A stretch of 64,000 bases of DNA from CAG-177 sp003514385 (GCA_051920445.1 JBPPLN010000001.1:930001-994000); one strand, 5' to 3'. Shown: positions 16,587 to 25,321, numbered from the stretch's first letter. Made by a program: numbers and translations. Notes: generated by a model not told the origin, from the sequence alone.

Positions 16587-17546
16587 TTCATTTACGCTGA
16601 GCGCTTTTTCCACCTGCTCAAGCACAAGTCTTTCCGCTTCGTCGCGGCTGCCTCTGATGCGGCAGCCCGCGGCTCTGACGTGTCCGCCGCCGCCGAGCGC
16701 CTTGCATATTGCCGAAGCGTCTATCGGCGCGTGAGTGCGGACGGAAATCTTGAATGTGCCGTCCTTGCCCTCTTTTAGAGTGATTCCCGCTTCCACGCCT
16801 TCTATCTGGCGCGAAAGCCCGGGGATGGCGTCAGTCTCGCTGTCGTCCGCGCCGCTCTTTGCGAACATATCCTGCGTTATTGTAATCACCGCACAGCGAC
16901 CGCCGAAATACATTTTCAGCGAATCGAGCGCAAGGCGTTCGAGCTGAACATAGCTCAGGCTCTTCGTCTCGAAGAACACGCGGTTTATCTCGGATATCTC
17001 CGCGCCGCACTCCATGAGCCTTGCGGCCAATATATGCGTGCGGGCAGTCGTGTTCGAGAATTTGAAGCAGCCCGTGTCCGTTGAAATGCCGGTATAGAGG
17101 CAGTTCGCTATCGCGGGGGTTATCTCAACTCCGAGCTCGTCGGCGAGCGGACAGAGTATCTCCGCGCACGCCGCGGCGGTGGAGTCAACGCAGAACTCCT
17201 TCGCGTATTCGGTGTTCGAGCCGTGGTGATCGATGCAAAGATCGACTCTGCCGCTGTACTTCTCCGCCGATTCGTCGGAGAGCAGCTTTATATCCGCCAC
17301 ATCGACTGCGGTTATGAACTTTGGTTCAAAATCGCCGAAGTCCTCAAGCCCCTCCGCCATAAAGCTGTATTTCGGGGCTATTTCATCCGCACATTCGAGT
17401 CGGCAGCGTTTGCCAAGCGACTGCAGCATATGCATCAGCGCATAGCCGCAGCCGAGCGTGTCGCCGTCCGGATGGGCGTGGCACAGCACGAGTATATCAT
17501 CGTTTTCGCGCAGCAGCTCGGCCGCGCGGGCAATGTCAATTCGCAT
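16584..17546 (-). CDS. nrnA: DHH-family oligoribonuclease / PAP phosphatase
   Basis: A 320-residue DHH/DHHA1 enzyme. NrnA degrades short oligoribonucleotides from the 5' end and dephosphorylates 3'-phosphoadenosine 5'-phosphate. The metal motifs are H-A-H-P-D-G-D near 24-30, D-V-A-D near 83, and the signature D-H-H-G near 107-110. The glycine-rich C-terminal G-G-G-G-H-V-R-A-A-G near 285-295 is the DHHA1 RNA-binding loop. The second ATG (17546) has AAGGA at eight bases and is preferred over 17552. It overlaps the end of rbfA by 11 bases, as last gene of the operon. Confidence 0.93.
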   Translation of the reverse strand: MRIDIARAAELLRENDDILVLCHAHPDGDTLGCGYALMHMLQSLGKRCRLECADEIAPKYSFMAEGLEDFGDFEPKFITAVDVADIKLLSDESAEKYSGRVDLCIDHHGSNTEYAKEFCVDSTAAACAEILCPLADELGVEITPAIANCLYTGISTDTGCFKFSNTTARTHILAARLMECGAEISEINRVFFETKSLSYVQLERLALDSLKMYFGGRCAVITITQDMFAKSGADDSETDAIPGLSRQIEGVEAGITLKEGKDGTFKISVRTHAPIDASAICKALGGGGHVRAAGCRIRGSRDEAERLVLEQVEKALSVNE

Positions 17547-17895
17547 CTTCATCTTCCTTCAGATCATCGAGCATACGGGCGATATTCATGCCGTGCTCTA
17601 TCGAGTCGTCGGCGACAAACTTGAGCTCCGGGGTCTTGCGCAGGCCTAATCTGTGCCCGACCTCGCGGCGGATATAGCCCATGGCGCTGTCAAGTCCCTT
17701 GACGGCTGTTCTGGCGTCGTCGATGCCACTCATCGAGCTTACGAAGACCTTGGCAAACGAAGCGTCGGAGCTGACCTCGACCTTGACGACGGTGAGCAGC
17801 TTGCCCTGCACGCGCGGGTCCTTGAGCTCGCGCATGACGGCAACTATCTCTCTTTTTATATCCTCGGATATTCTGTCAATTCTGTATCCTGCCAT
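17536..17895 (-). CDS. rbfA: ribosome-binding factor A
   Basis: A 119-residue KH-fold factor that binds the 30S subunit during late maturation, near the 5' end of 16S rRNA. The R-I-S-E-D-I-K-R-E-I opening, D-P-R-V near 34-37, the V-S-S-D-A-S-F-A-K-V-F-V-S strand and the late P-E-L-K-F-V-A-D-D-S-I-E-H-G are typical. The ATG at 17895 follows the infB stop by one base. An upstream extension of 24 codons lies inside infB and looks spurious. Confidence 0.94.
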   Translation of the reverse strand: MAGYRIDRISEDIKREIVAVMRELKDPRVQGKLLTVVKVEVSSDASFAKVFVSSMSGIDDARTAVKGLDSAMGYIRREVGHRLGLRKTPELKFVADDSIEHGMNIARMLDDLKEDEDAN

Positions 17896-17896
17896 A

Positions 17897-20314
17897 TCAG
17901 TCGCGATACTCCTCGATGGTGAACGCCTCGAAGATATCGCCCTCCTTAATATCGTTGAACTTTGCAAGTCCTATGCCGCACTCAAAGTTCTGCGCGACCT
18001 CCTTGACATCGTCCTTGAAACGGCGCAGGGAAGAAATCTCGTCCTCGGTGATGACGATGCCGTCGCGCACCACGCGAATCTTCGAGTTCCTCGTGACCTT
18101 GCCGCTGAGGACATAGCAACCGGCGATGTTGCCGACGGAGGAGATTTTGACTATCTGGCGGACTTCCGCTCTGCCCTGCTGAACCTCGCGGAACTTCGGA
18201 GCGAGCATGCCCTTGATAGCCGCCTGAATCTCGTCGATGCAGTCATAGATTATTCTGTAGCAGCGGATGTCAACTCCGTCGCGCTCGGCATTCTGCGCCG
18301 CAACCGGGTCGGGTCTGACGTTGAAGCCGACGATTATCGCGTTCGATGCGTTTGCAAGCATGACATCGGACTCGTTGATTGCGCCGACGCCGCCGTGAAT
18401 GATTTTAACTCTGACTTCCTCGTTCGAGAGCTTCTCAAGGCTCTGCTTAACAGCCTCGACCGAGCCCTGGACATCCGCCTTGACGATGATGTTGAGTTCC
18501 TTGAGCTCGCCCTCCTTGAGGGATGAGAAGAGGTTCTCGAGAGTAACTTTTTCAAAGGACTTGAACTGCTCCTCTTTCTGCTTCTGCTTTCTCTGCTCAA
18601 CAAGCTCTCTTGCAAGGCGCTCGTCGCTGACTGCGTCGAATGCGTCGCCTGCCTGCGGAGCCTCCGCAAGACCCATTATCTCAACGGGGACGGACGGACC
18701 AGCCTCGTTGACCTTTCTGCCCTTGTCGTCAACCATGACTCTGACGCGTCCGACGGACGTGCCGGCAACGATAATATCGCCGGAATGGAGCGTACCGTTC
18801 TGAACAAGGAGGGTAGCTATGGGGCCTCTGTTCTTGTCGAGGCGAGCCTCTATAACTATACCCTTTGCCGCACGGTTCGGGTTTGCCTTGAGTTCCTTCA
18901 TCTCGGCAACAAGAAGTATTGCCTCGAGAAGCTTATCTATATTCATCTTTGTAACAGCCGAAACGGGCACGCATATCGTGTCGCCGCCCCACTCCTCGGG
19001 AATGAGGTCATATTCGGTCAGCTGCTGCATGATGCGGTCGGTGGTCACGCCGGGTTTATCCATCTTGTTTATAGCAACGATTATGTCAACTCCGGCTGCC
19101 TTTGCGTGGTTAATAGCCTCGATGGTCTGCGGCATGATTCCGTCATCCGCCGCAACAACGAGAACTGCGATATCCGTAGCCTGCGCGCCGCGCGCTCTCA
19201 TCGAGGTGAACGCCGCATGGCCGGGAGTATCGAGGAAAGTTATCTTCTGGCCGTTGAGGTCAACTCTGTATGCGCCAATGTGCTGGGTGATGCCGCCCGC
19301 CTCTGTCGCGGTGACATCGGTGTGGCGTATAGCATCGAGAAGCGAAGTCTTGCCGTGGTCAACGTGACCCATGACAACGACGACCGGGTCTCTCGGAGAA
19401 AGATCCTCCGCGGAGTCGTCGGAATCATCGATTATTCTGTCCTCTATAGTAACAACGACTTCCTTTTCAGCCTTTGCGCCGAGCTCGGTCGCGACTATCG
19501 CGGCGGTGTCGTAGTCAATAACCTGGTTGACGGTAGCCATAACGCCGAGGGAGAACAGCTTCTTGACGACTTCAGCCGCAGTCATTTTGAGCATGGCGGC
19601 GAGGTCGGAGACGACTATCTCATCGGGTATTTTTACGACAATCTGCGGCTTCTTAGCGCGCTCTGCCGCTATACGGGCAAGACGCTGAGCCTCGGTCTCG
19701 CGGCGCGAGGAACGCATGCCCTGCTTGCGGTACTGCGTGGAGCGCTGCTTGAGCTTCTGCTTATGAACCGATCTGTCGTTCTGCATGCCGTTGTTGGCGG
19801 GGGCTATATTCTCATAGCGCTCGTTGTACTTGTCGAGCTCGACATTGCCGGCTCTCGTGTCAACGGTTCTGCGCTCGCCCTTTGTGCGCGACTGCATCGG
19901 CTTGTTATTGTTCTTCTTTTTGGGTCTGTCCTCTGCCGGCTTCGCCGCCTGCTCCTGCGCCTTTGCGGCGGGTTTCTCGGTCTTGGCGGCGGGCTTTGCA
20001 TCCTTTGCGGGAGCAGACTTCTGCGCGGGCTTTGCCGCGGCTTCCTTCTGCTCGCTCTTCTGCTCGGCTGCCGAAGCCGCCTTCTTTGCGGGGGCTTCCT
20101 TTTTGCTCTTGAGAGCAAAATATTCATCGAAGCTGTCGACCGCGTTCTCCTTGGTCACGGTGTCGAACAGCAGATCAAGCTCGTCGGATTCAAGAGCCGT
20201 CATCGAGGATTTTTTCGCGCCGCCGAAGTTCTTTTCGATGAGCTCGGTGACGTAATTTGTCTTGACGTCCAGATCCTTTGCAACGTCACGGACGCGATAT
20301 TTGGCATTTATCAT
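17897..20314 (-). CDS. infB: translation initiation factor IF-2
   Basis: An 805-residue GTPase that places fMet-tRNA on the 30S subunit and promotes 50S joining. An N-terminal domain and a long Lys/Ala/Pro/Glu-rich linker (about 65-215) precede the G domain. G1 is G-H-V-D-H-G-K-T near 316-323, G3 is D-T-P-G-H, G4 is N-K-M-D. Domains II to IV follow, with the fMet-binding C2 region at the end. Length is normal. It overlaps rplGA by four bases and abuts rbfA. A 515-codon antisense frame over its 5' half is a codon-bias shadow. Confidence 0.97.
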   Translation of the reverse strand: MINAKYRVRDVAKDLDVKTNYVTELIEKNFGGAKKSSMTALESDELDLLFDTVTKENAVDSFDEYFALKSKKEAPAKKAASAAEQKSEQKEAAAKPAQKSAPAKDAKPAAKTEKPAAKAQEQAAKPAEDRPKKKNNNKPMQSRTKGERRTVDTRAGNVELDKYNERYENIAPANNGMQNDRSVHKQKLKQRSTQYRKQGMRSSRRETEAQRLARIAAERAKKPQIVVKIPDEIVVSDLAAMLKMTAAEVVKKLFSLGVMATVNQVIDYDTAAIVATELGAKAEKEVVVTIEDRIIDDSDDSAEDLSPRDPVVVVMGHVDHGKTSLLDAIRHTDVTATEAGGITQHIGAYRVDLNGQKITFLDTPGHAAFTSMRARGAQATDIAVLVVAADDGIMPQTIEAINHAKAAGVDIIVAINKMDKPGVTTDRIMQQLTEYDLIPEEWGGDTICVPVSAVTKMNIDKLLEAILLVAEMKELKANPNRAAKGIVIEARLDKNRGPIATLLVQNGTLHSGDIIVAGTSVGRVRVMVDDKGRKVNEAGPSVPVEIMGLAEAPQAGDAFDAVSDERLARELVEQRKQKQKEEQFKSFEKVTLENLFSSLKEGELKELNIIVKADVQGSVEAVKQSLEKLSNEEVRVKIIHGGVGAINESDVMLANASNAIIVGFNVRPDPVAAQNAERDGVDIRCYRIIYDCIDEIQAAIKGMLAPKFREVQQGRAEVRQIVKISSVGNIAGCYVLSGKVTRNSKIRVVRDGIVITEDEISSLRRFKDDVKEVAQNFECGIGLAKFNDIKEGDIFEAFTIEEYRD

Positions 20315-20643
20315 ACATTATCCTCCCCATAGGCGATGTTAAGTATTGTTTGTATGCGGGACGCGAGTCCCCGGTCGTCGACCGTAAGCACGGCGGAGCG
20401 CAGCGAAGTTGCATGCCCTATCTCCTGCATGGTGTATCCGGTCTTTATAAGCGGAACTGAGCGTCCCTCGCTGCTGCACGCGCGTTCAAACTCTTCGCAG
20501 AGCCGCTCGGACGCATCGGACGAGAGCAGGCACAATCTTGCATGACCGTGCTTTATCGCCGTCTGCGCTGCGTCGTGTCCGCAGCTGAGCTTTCCCGCCC
20601 TGCGGCAGATGCCGAGCATGGAAAGAGCCTTGTCATTCTCCAC
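20311..20643 (-). CDS. rplGA: L7Ae-family ribosomal protein (YlxQ-like)
   Basis: A 110-residue L7Ae/L30e/S12e-like kink-turn RNA-binding protein, the YlxQ (RplGA) member of Firmicutes. A-G-K-L-S-C-G near 16-22, L-C-L-L-S-S-D-A-S near 36-44, and the G-x-x-M-Q-E-I-G-H-A near 69-78 match the family. It sits between rnpM and infB, as expected in Bacillus and Clostridia, overlapping rnpM by 11 bases and infB by four. Confidence 0.9.
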   Translation of the reverse strand: MENDKALSMLGICRRAGKLSCGHDAAQTAIKHGHARLCLLSSDASERLCEEFERACSSEGRSVPLIKTGYTMQEIGHATSLRSAVLTVDDRGLASRIQTILNIAYGEDNV

Positions 20644-20914
20644 TTTCGTCCATCTCCTTTTCCATCAGGTCGTAGACCTCCTGAGGAATCTCGCAGTTGA
20701 ACTCGCGCTCAAAGCGGTGGGACTTTATCGCCTTTTTAAGGCAGTCTGCGCTGCGGCAGACATAAGCGCCCCTGCCGGGCTTTCTCCCCGTAAGGTCGAG
20801 CGAAACTTCACCCTCCGGGCTGCGAACCACTCTGACAAGCTCTTTTTTCGGCTTCATCTCGTTGCAGCCGTTGCATCTGCGCAGCGGTATCTTCTTCTGC
20901 TTCACACCGCTCAC
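20633..20914 (-). CDS. rnpM: RNase P modulator RnpM (YlxR, DUF448)
   Basis: A 93-residue DUF448 protein. The R-R-C-x-x-C motif near 12-16 (R-C-N-G-C-N), L-V-R-V-V-R near 26 and the G-R-G-A-Y-V-C near 46-52 are family hallmarks. In B. subtilis the homologue binds RNase P RNA and modulates its activity (hence RnpM, formerly YlxR). It sits 24 bases downstream of nusA and overlaps rplGA. Confidence 0.92.
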   Translation of the reverse strand: MSGVKQKKIPLRRCNGCNEMKPKKELVRVVRSPEGEVSLDLTGRKPGRGAYVCRSADCLKKAIKSHRFEREFNCEIPQEVYDLMEKEMDESGE

Positions 20915-20938
20915 CTGCCTTTCAAAAGTAATAAGTCG

Positions 20939-22039
20939 TTATATATCGAAGTTTATTGTCGGCTCTTCAATGCCGCTCTCGGGCTTTATGTCAATCTTCC
21001 AGCCAGTGAGCTTGGCGGCAAGGCGGGCGTTCTGACCCTTGTTGCCGATAGCGAGGGAGAGCTGGCTGTCCGGCACTCTGACGCGGCAGACCTTCTCTTC
21101 GCCCTCTTCGACCGTGACGTCAACGACATCGGCGGGAGCGAGTGCGGCTGCGATAAACTCCTCGGGCACATCGCTGTATTTGACTATATCTATTTTCTCG
21201 CCGCCGAGCAGGTCGACTATCTTGCCGACACGCGCGCCGCGCGGACCGATGCATGCGCCGACTGGATCGACATCCGGGTCTGCACTGTAAACTGCCATCT
21301 TTGTTCTGGAGCCTGCCTCTCTGGCGACCGCCTTTATCTCAACGGTGCCGTCGAATATCTCGGGAACCTCCTCTTCAAACAGTCTTCTGACAAGACCGGG
21401 ATGAGTTCTCGAAATAGTTGCGCGGGTGTTCTTGTCGGTGCTGCGAACGCCGGCGACATAGACTTTGATAATATCGTTGGGCTGAAGCACCTCGTCGGGA
21501 AGCTGCTCGCTCTTGTAGAGCACGGCTTCGGTCTTGCCGAGGCTGACGACCGCATCGCCCGACTCGGGGATAACGCGCTGGACGGTGACGGTGATGATCT
21601 CCTGATTGTGGCTCTCAAGCTCGCTGCGAAGCTGACCCTGCTCTGCCTCGCGGATAGCCTGGCGAAGCATATGTTTGCCCTTTTCGGCGGTTATTCTGCT
21701 GACCTTTGCGGTCTCGACGGGAATCTCAACGATATCGCCGGGCATCGCGCCCTTCTTATACTGCTGAGCCTGCTCGACGAGCAGATCGGTGTCGGGATCG
21801 GATATCTCGGACACAACGGTCTTGCGCAGGTAAACGCGGAACTCGCCCTTGTCGGCGTCGACATCGCAGAAGACGATGTCCTTGTTGTTATATTCCTTTT
21901 TCAGCGCGCCGATGAGGACATTCTGGATGCTCTCGCACATCGCGTCAACGGTGACGCCGGTGTCCTTGCTGAGCAGTTTCACGGCTTCGAAGAACTCCTT
22001 GTTCTTCTTGCTTTCCTCGTTTCTTTCTTTTTTATTCAT
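20939..22039 (-). CDS. nusA: transcription termination/antitermination factor NusA
   Basis: A 366-residue factor that binds RNA polymerase and RNA and controls pausing, termination and antitermination. An N-terminal polymerase-binding domain (about 1-125) is followed by an S1 domain (about 133-200) and two KH domains (about 205-350; G-P-R-G-A-R-V near 240 and the late I-G-N-K-G-Q-N-A-R-L-A). As usual in Firmicutes there are no acidic repeats. The ATG at 22039 is preferred; a TTG four codons up leaves no room for the AAAGGA site. A 373-base repeat-rich gap separates it from rimP. Confidence 0.95.
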   Translation of the reverse strand: MNKKERNEESKKNKEFFEAVKLLSKDTGVTVDAMCESIQNVLIGALKKEYNNKDIVFCDVDADKGEFRVYLRKTVVSEISDPDTDLLVEQAQQYKKGAMPGDIVEIPVETAKVSRITAEKGKHMLRQAIREAEQGQLRSELESHNQEIITVTVQRVIPESGDAVVSLGKTEAVLYKSEQLPDEVLQPNDIIKVYVAGVRSTDKNTRATISRTHPGLVRRLFEEEVPEIFDGTVEIKAVAREAGSRTKMAVYSADPDVDPVGACIGPRGARVGKIVDLLGGEKIDIVKYSDVPEEFIAAALAPADVVDVTVEEGEEKVCRVRVPDSQLSLAIGNKGQNARLAAKLTGWKIDIKPESGIEEPTINFDI

Positions 22040-22154
22040 TTTCCAAATCAATCCTTTTAAGTGAATTTTTTATTTCAAACGGCGCACGGCGCGCCGGGGA
22101 TAGCGCTTTCAGGCGCAGAATCATTTAATAGATGCGCCAATCGGCATGCATCTT

Positions 22155-22203
22155 TAACCCCTCAGTCTCGGCTTCGCCGATTCGGCTCCCCTGCAGGGAA
22201 GCC
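22155..22203. repeat. dispersed intergenic repeat, copy B
   Basis: The closest relative of copy A (10436-10484): same TAACCCCTCAGTCTCGG start and GGCTTCGCCGA hairpin, with changes in the second half (TTCGGCTCCCCTGCAGGGAAGCC). It lies between rimP and nusA inside one operon. Confidence 0.7.
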
Positions 22204-22255
22204 AAAATTGGGCGATGAGGTAAGTCATATATAGCCGAACGGGCACGGTTCTCAC

Positions 22256-22424
22256 AACGCAGCTATGCGCGATTTTATTCGTCATCAAATTTAATCAGGG
22301 TAGATGACGAAAGAATTTTGTGTGAGACAAGGCGCACGGTTCTGTGAATGAAGGAGCGTACTCTTGTACGTGACTGAATTCACAGGTTCATGCAACGCAG
22401 TATCGCGCAAAATTACTCGTCATC
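22256..22424. repeat. palindromic repeat element inside the rimP-nusA gap
   Basis: AACGCAGCTATGCGCG plus a TTCGTCATC tail at 22256-22290 is repeated in altered form at 22390-22424, where it overlaps the last codons of rimP. Between the copies lies an imperfect palindrome: CTGTGAAT (22342) with ATTCACAG (22378-22385), and inside it CGTAC (22357) with GTACG (22366). The layout suggests a small non-autonomous element. A few other stretches between 22052 and 22154 show nothing I can name. Confidence 0.5.
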
Positions 22425-22907
22425 GGCATAGAAGTCGTCGAGCTTTACCGAACTGACTTCCTTCTTTTCAAAGCATATTCCGCTGCCGTCTTCGCGGGTG
22501 ACGGTTATCATGCCGTTGTCGTAGCTTTCGAGGGTACCTTTGAAATCGCGCTCGCCGTCGCGGGGACGGATGAGGCGAACCATAACGGGCGAGCCGATAT
22601 ATTTTTTGAAATGCTCGTCGCGGGTGAGCTGGCGCTCGACTCCGGGGGACGAGACCTCGAGATAATAGCTCTGCTCTATCGGGTCGGCTTCGTCGAGAGG
22701 GCCGTCAACGGCGCGGCTGAAATTCTCGCAGTCGGTTATACCGACGCCGCCCTCCTTGTCTATATATATTCTGAGATACCAGGAAACTCCCTCTTTCTGG
22801 AATCGGATATCCCAGATTGAAAGCCCCAGCTGTTCAGCGACGGGAGCAGCTATCTCCCACACGGCGGCTACGGTGTTGCCGCCCTTACCTTTGCCTGCCA
22901 CAGACAC
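22413..22907 (-). CDS. rimP: ribosome maturation factor RimP
   Basis: A 164-residue factor needed for 30S subunit assembly. The N-terminal alpha/beta domain ends near 95 with the family stretch L-E-V-S-S-P-G-V-E-R, and the C-terminal Sm-like barrel carries the G-x-L-E-S-Y-D-N-G region near 127-133. First gene of the nusA operon, as usual. Its last codons fall within one copy of a repeat (see 22256-22424), so the acidic Y-A-D-D-E tail may come from repeat sequence. Confidence 0.92.
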   Translation of the reverse strand: MSVAGKGKGGNTVAAVWEIAAPVAEQLGLSIWDIRFQKEGVSWYLRIYIDKEGGVGITDCENFSRAVDGPLDEADPIEQSYYLEVSSPGVERQLTRDEHFKKYIGSPVMVRLIRPRDGERDFKGTLESYDNGMITVTREDGSGICFEKKEVSSVKLDDFYADDE

Positions 22908-22939
22908 ATCTCCTTTTTCAAAAAGTCCCTAACATAAAG

Positions 22940-22965
22940 GAAAGAGCGGGTCACCCCACTCTTTC
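22940..22965 (-). promoter_or_regulatory. hairpin in the rimP leader
   Basis: GAAAGAG (22940-22946) pairs with CTCTTTC (22959-22965), with a further GGG/CCC inside. It lies between the promoter and rimP, in a leader of about 80 bases. No T run follows, so it is more likely a control or stability element than a terminator. Confidence 0.45.
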
Positions 22966-22991
22966 GTCAAGTTTACATTCCTACAATAAAT

Positions 22992-23020
22992 ATTCTAACA
23001 CATAAGCCCCGCAATATCAA
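22992..23020 (-). promoter_or_regulatory. promoter of the rimP-nusA-infB operon
   Basis: TTGATA, 17 bases and TAGAAT on the minus strand. Confidence 0.55.
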
Positions 23021-23058
23021 GGCTTTTTTCAAATATTTACGCTTTGCATAAACGCGGA

Positions 23059-24390
23059 TCAATATTTGACAAGGTATCTGTCGATCTCCCACTGAGAGAC
23101 TCTTGCGCGGTAGCTTCTCCACTCCTCGCGCTTGGCTTCAAGATATTTGTTGAAAACATGGTCGCCGAGCACCTCTTTCATGAACGGGCTTGCGGCGAAG
23201 AGCTTTGTCGCCTCTTCGAGGGACTTTGGCAGGGAGTGTATTCCCGCCGCGGCACGCTCGTCCGCAGTCATGTCATAGACATTGGCATCGGTAGGTGCGG
23301 GAACAGGCAGGTCGCGCTCGATGCCGTCAAGACCGGCGGCGAGGCAGGAAGCCATCTCAAGATAGGGGTTGCACGCCGGGTCGGGGCTGCGTATCTCAAT
23401 ACGGGTGCCGAAGCCGCGTGCCGAAGGAATTCTTATAAGCGGGCTGCGGTTCTGAGCCGACCAGGCAACATATACGGGAGCCTCATAGCCGGGTACGAGA
23501 CGTTTATACGAATTGACAAGGGGATTGAGCACGAGGGTCATCGGGCGGATATGCTCGAGCACACCGGCGATGAAGCTGTATGCGGTCTTGCTGAGATTGA
23601 GGCTGTCGCTCTCGTCGCAGAAAGCGTTTTCGCCTGCCTTGAACAGCGAGATGTTCGTATGCATGCCCGAGCCGCTGATGCCGTAAATGGGTTTGGGCAT
23701 GAACGTCGCATGAAGTCCGTGCGACTGGGCGATGCTCTTGACGACATATTTGAAAGTCATGACATTGTCCGCGGCGGTCAGAACCTCGTCGTATTTGAAA
23801 TCTATCTCATGCTGAGCCTCGGCGACCTCATGGTGGGACGCTTCTATTTCAAAGCCCATCTCCTCGAGTGCGAGGCAGATGTCGCGGCGGCAGTTCTCGC
23901 CGCGGTCAACGGGGCCGAGGTCGAAATAGCCGCCCTGATCGTGGGTCTGAGTGGTGGGCTTGCCGTTTTCGTCGATATGGAACAGGAAGAATTCGCACTC
24001 CGGACCGACGTTGCACGAATAGCCCATGTCTGCCGCTTTCTTTATCGCGCGGCGCAGGACATAGCGCGGGTCGCCCTCAAAGGGAGTGCCGTCTGAGCAA
24101 TAGACGTCGCAGATAAGGCGCGCAACCTTGTGATCCTCGGAGGTGCGCCACGGGAAGATAACAAAGGTATCGAGATCGGGATGCAGATACATGTCCGATT
24201 CCTCTATACGCACGAAGCCCTCAATCGAAGAGCCGTCAAACATGCACTTGTTGTTGAGTGCTTTTTCGAGCTGGCTGCGGGTTATCGCGACATTCTTGAG
24301 CGAGCCGAGAATATCGGTAAACTGCAGGCGGATAAAGCTGACATTTTCTTCGTCCGCTATCCTCAATATATCTTCCTTTGTGTATTTCAT
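23059..24390 (-). CDS. glnA: glutamine synthetase, type I
   Basis: A 443-residue GSI-alpha enzyme forming glutamine from glutamate, ammonia and ATP. The usual marks are present: Y-x-x-x-D-I-L near the start, N-V-G-P-E-C-E-F-F-L-F near 130, the H-M/A-T-F-M-P-K-P near 220, G-S-G-M-H near 240 and the N-R-S-P-L-I-R-I-P near 320-330. No adenylylation loop Y-D-L is evident, fitting the Gram-positive alpha type regulated by feedback. ATG 24390 is preferred over 19 extra Cys- and Arg-rich codons. Confidence 0.95.
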   Translation of the reverse strand: MKYTKEDILRIADEENVSFIRLQFTDILGSLKNVAITRSQLEKALNNKCMFDGSSIEGFVRIEESDMYLHPDLDTFVIFPWRTSEDHKVARLICDVYCSDGTPFEGDPRYVLRRAIKKAADMGYSCNVGPECEFFLFHIDENGKPTTQTHDQGGYFDLGPVDRGENCRRDICLALEEMGFEIEASHHEVAEAQHEIDFKYDEVLTAADNVMTFKYVVKSIAQSHGLHATFMPKPIYGISGSGMHTNISLFKAGENAFCDESDSLNLSKTAYSFIAGVLEHIRPMTLVLNPLVNSYKRLVPGYEAPVYVAWSAQNRSPLIRIPSARGFGTRIEIRSPDPACNPYLEMASCLAAGLDGIERDLPVPAPTDANVYDMTADERAAAGIHSLPKSLEEATKLFAASPFMKEVLGDHVFNKYLEAKREEWRSYRARVSQWEIDRYLVKY

Positions 24391-24445
24391 AAGCGACCGC
24401 CTTTCGGGCATTTTAATGTTGCGGCAGGTACCGCAGCTGATTTTC

Positions 24446-24473
24446 ATTATATCAGCTTTTTTACTATTGTCAA
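24446..24473 (-). promoter_or_regulatory. glnA promoter
   Basis: Perfect TTGACA and TATAAT 16 bases apart on the minus strand, about 55 bases before the glnA start. Its -35 box overlaps that of the divergent promoter. Confidence 0.65.
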
Positions 24474-24494
24474 GGCGCGCCGGAGTGCTATAAT
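24467..24494 (+). promoter_or_regulatory. promoter of the amidohydrolase gene
   Basis: TTGTCA, 16 bases and TATAAT on the plus strand. The -35 box is the partial complement of the glnA -35 box, so the two promoters share bases. Confidence 0.55.
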
Positions 24495-24525
24495 ATAATG
24501 TAAAGCCAGCAAGGAGGCTTCAGCT

Positions 24526-25320
24526 ATGATTATAGATATGCACACCCACTGTTTCCCCGACCCGCTCGCGAAAAAGGCTATGCCAATGCTCGCCATGCGC
24601 TCTGGCAACCCCTATCCGGCATTCGGCGGCACGGCATCGGGGCTCAGAGAGAGCGTCATTTCCGGCGGCGCCGACAGGGCAGCGGTGCTCAATATTGCGA
24701 CAAACGCGCATCAGCAGACGAAGGTCAACGACTTCGCCATCTCGCTGCTCAGCGACGATGTTCTCATCCCGTTCGGCAGCGTCCATTTCGAGAGCCCGGA
24801 CGCGCTGAACGAGCTCGACAGACTGCACGACGCGGGCATAAAGGGAATCAAGCTGCACCCCGACTATCAGGGCTTCTTCGCGGACGACGAGAGGATGTTC
24901 CCGATATATGAAAAGATAGGCTCGCTCGGCATGATAACGGTCTTTCACGCCGGAGTCGATATCGGAGTCCCCGACCCCGTTCACTGCACCCCGCAGATGC
25001 TCAAAAAGATACTTCCGCGATTCGGCGGCGCGCCCGTCATAGCCGCGCACATGGGCGGATTCCTGCTCTGGCGCGAGGCGGCAGAGCTGCTCGGCGGAAC
25101 GGGAATATATATCGACACCGCGTTTTCGTCCGGTTCGGTGCCGCCGCCGTGGGCAAAGGAGAGCATTGCGGCGTTCGGCGCGGATCATGTTCTCTTCGGC
25201 TCGGACAATCCGTGGAGCGCGACCGGGCGCGAGCTCGCCTTTGTCCGCTTGCTCGGGCTGTCAGAAGAAGAAACCGAGCTCATCCTCGGCAAGAACGCCG
25301 AAAGACTGCTCGGTCTTTGA
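24526..25320 (+). CDS. amidohydrolase-family metal-dependent TIM-barrel hydrolase
   Basis: A 264-residue protein of the Amidohydrolase_2 group (decarboxylase/hydrolase type). D-M-H-T-H at residues 4-8 supplies the first metal ligands, G-I-K-L-H-P-D near 106-112, H near 144 and 171 (A-A-H-M-G-G), and G-S-D-N-P-W near 225-230 the last Asp. Substrate unknown. AGGAGG is close before the ATG. Single gene, convergent with the HAD gene, whose stop lies two bases past its own. Confidence 0.82.
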   Translation: MIIDMHTHCFPDPLAKKAMPMLAMRSGNPYPAFGGTASGLRESVISGGADRAAVLNIATNAHQQTKVNDFAISLLSDDVLIPFGSVHFESPDALNELDRLHDAGIKGIKLHPDYQGFFADDERMFPIYEKIGSLGMITVFHAGVDIGVPDPVHCTPQMLKKILPRFGGAPVIAAHMGGFLLWREAAELLGGTGIYIDTAFSSGSVPPPWAKESIAAFGADHVLFGSDNPWSATGRELAFVRLLGLSEEETELILGKNAERLLGL

Positions 25321-25321
25321 A

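Noticed and set aside
18785..20332. 515-codon plus-strand ORF
   Set aside because: Lies over the linker and G domain of infB; its Leu/Val/Arg bias is the complement of GC-rich codons.
20609..22060. 483-codon plus-strand ORF
   Set aside because: Antisense to rnpM and nusA, no ribosome site or motif.
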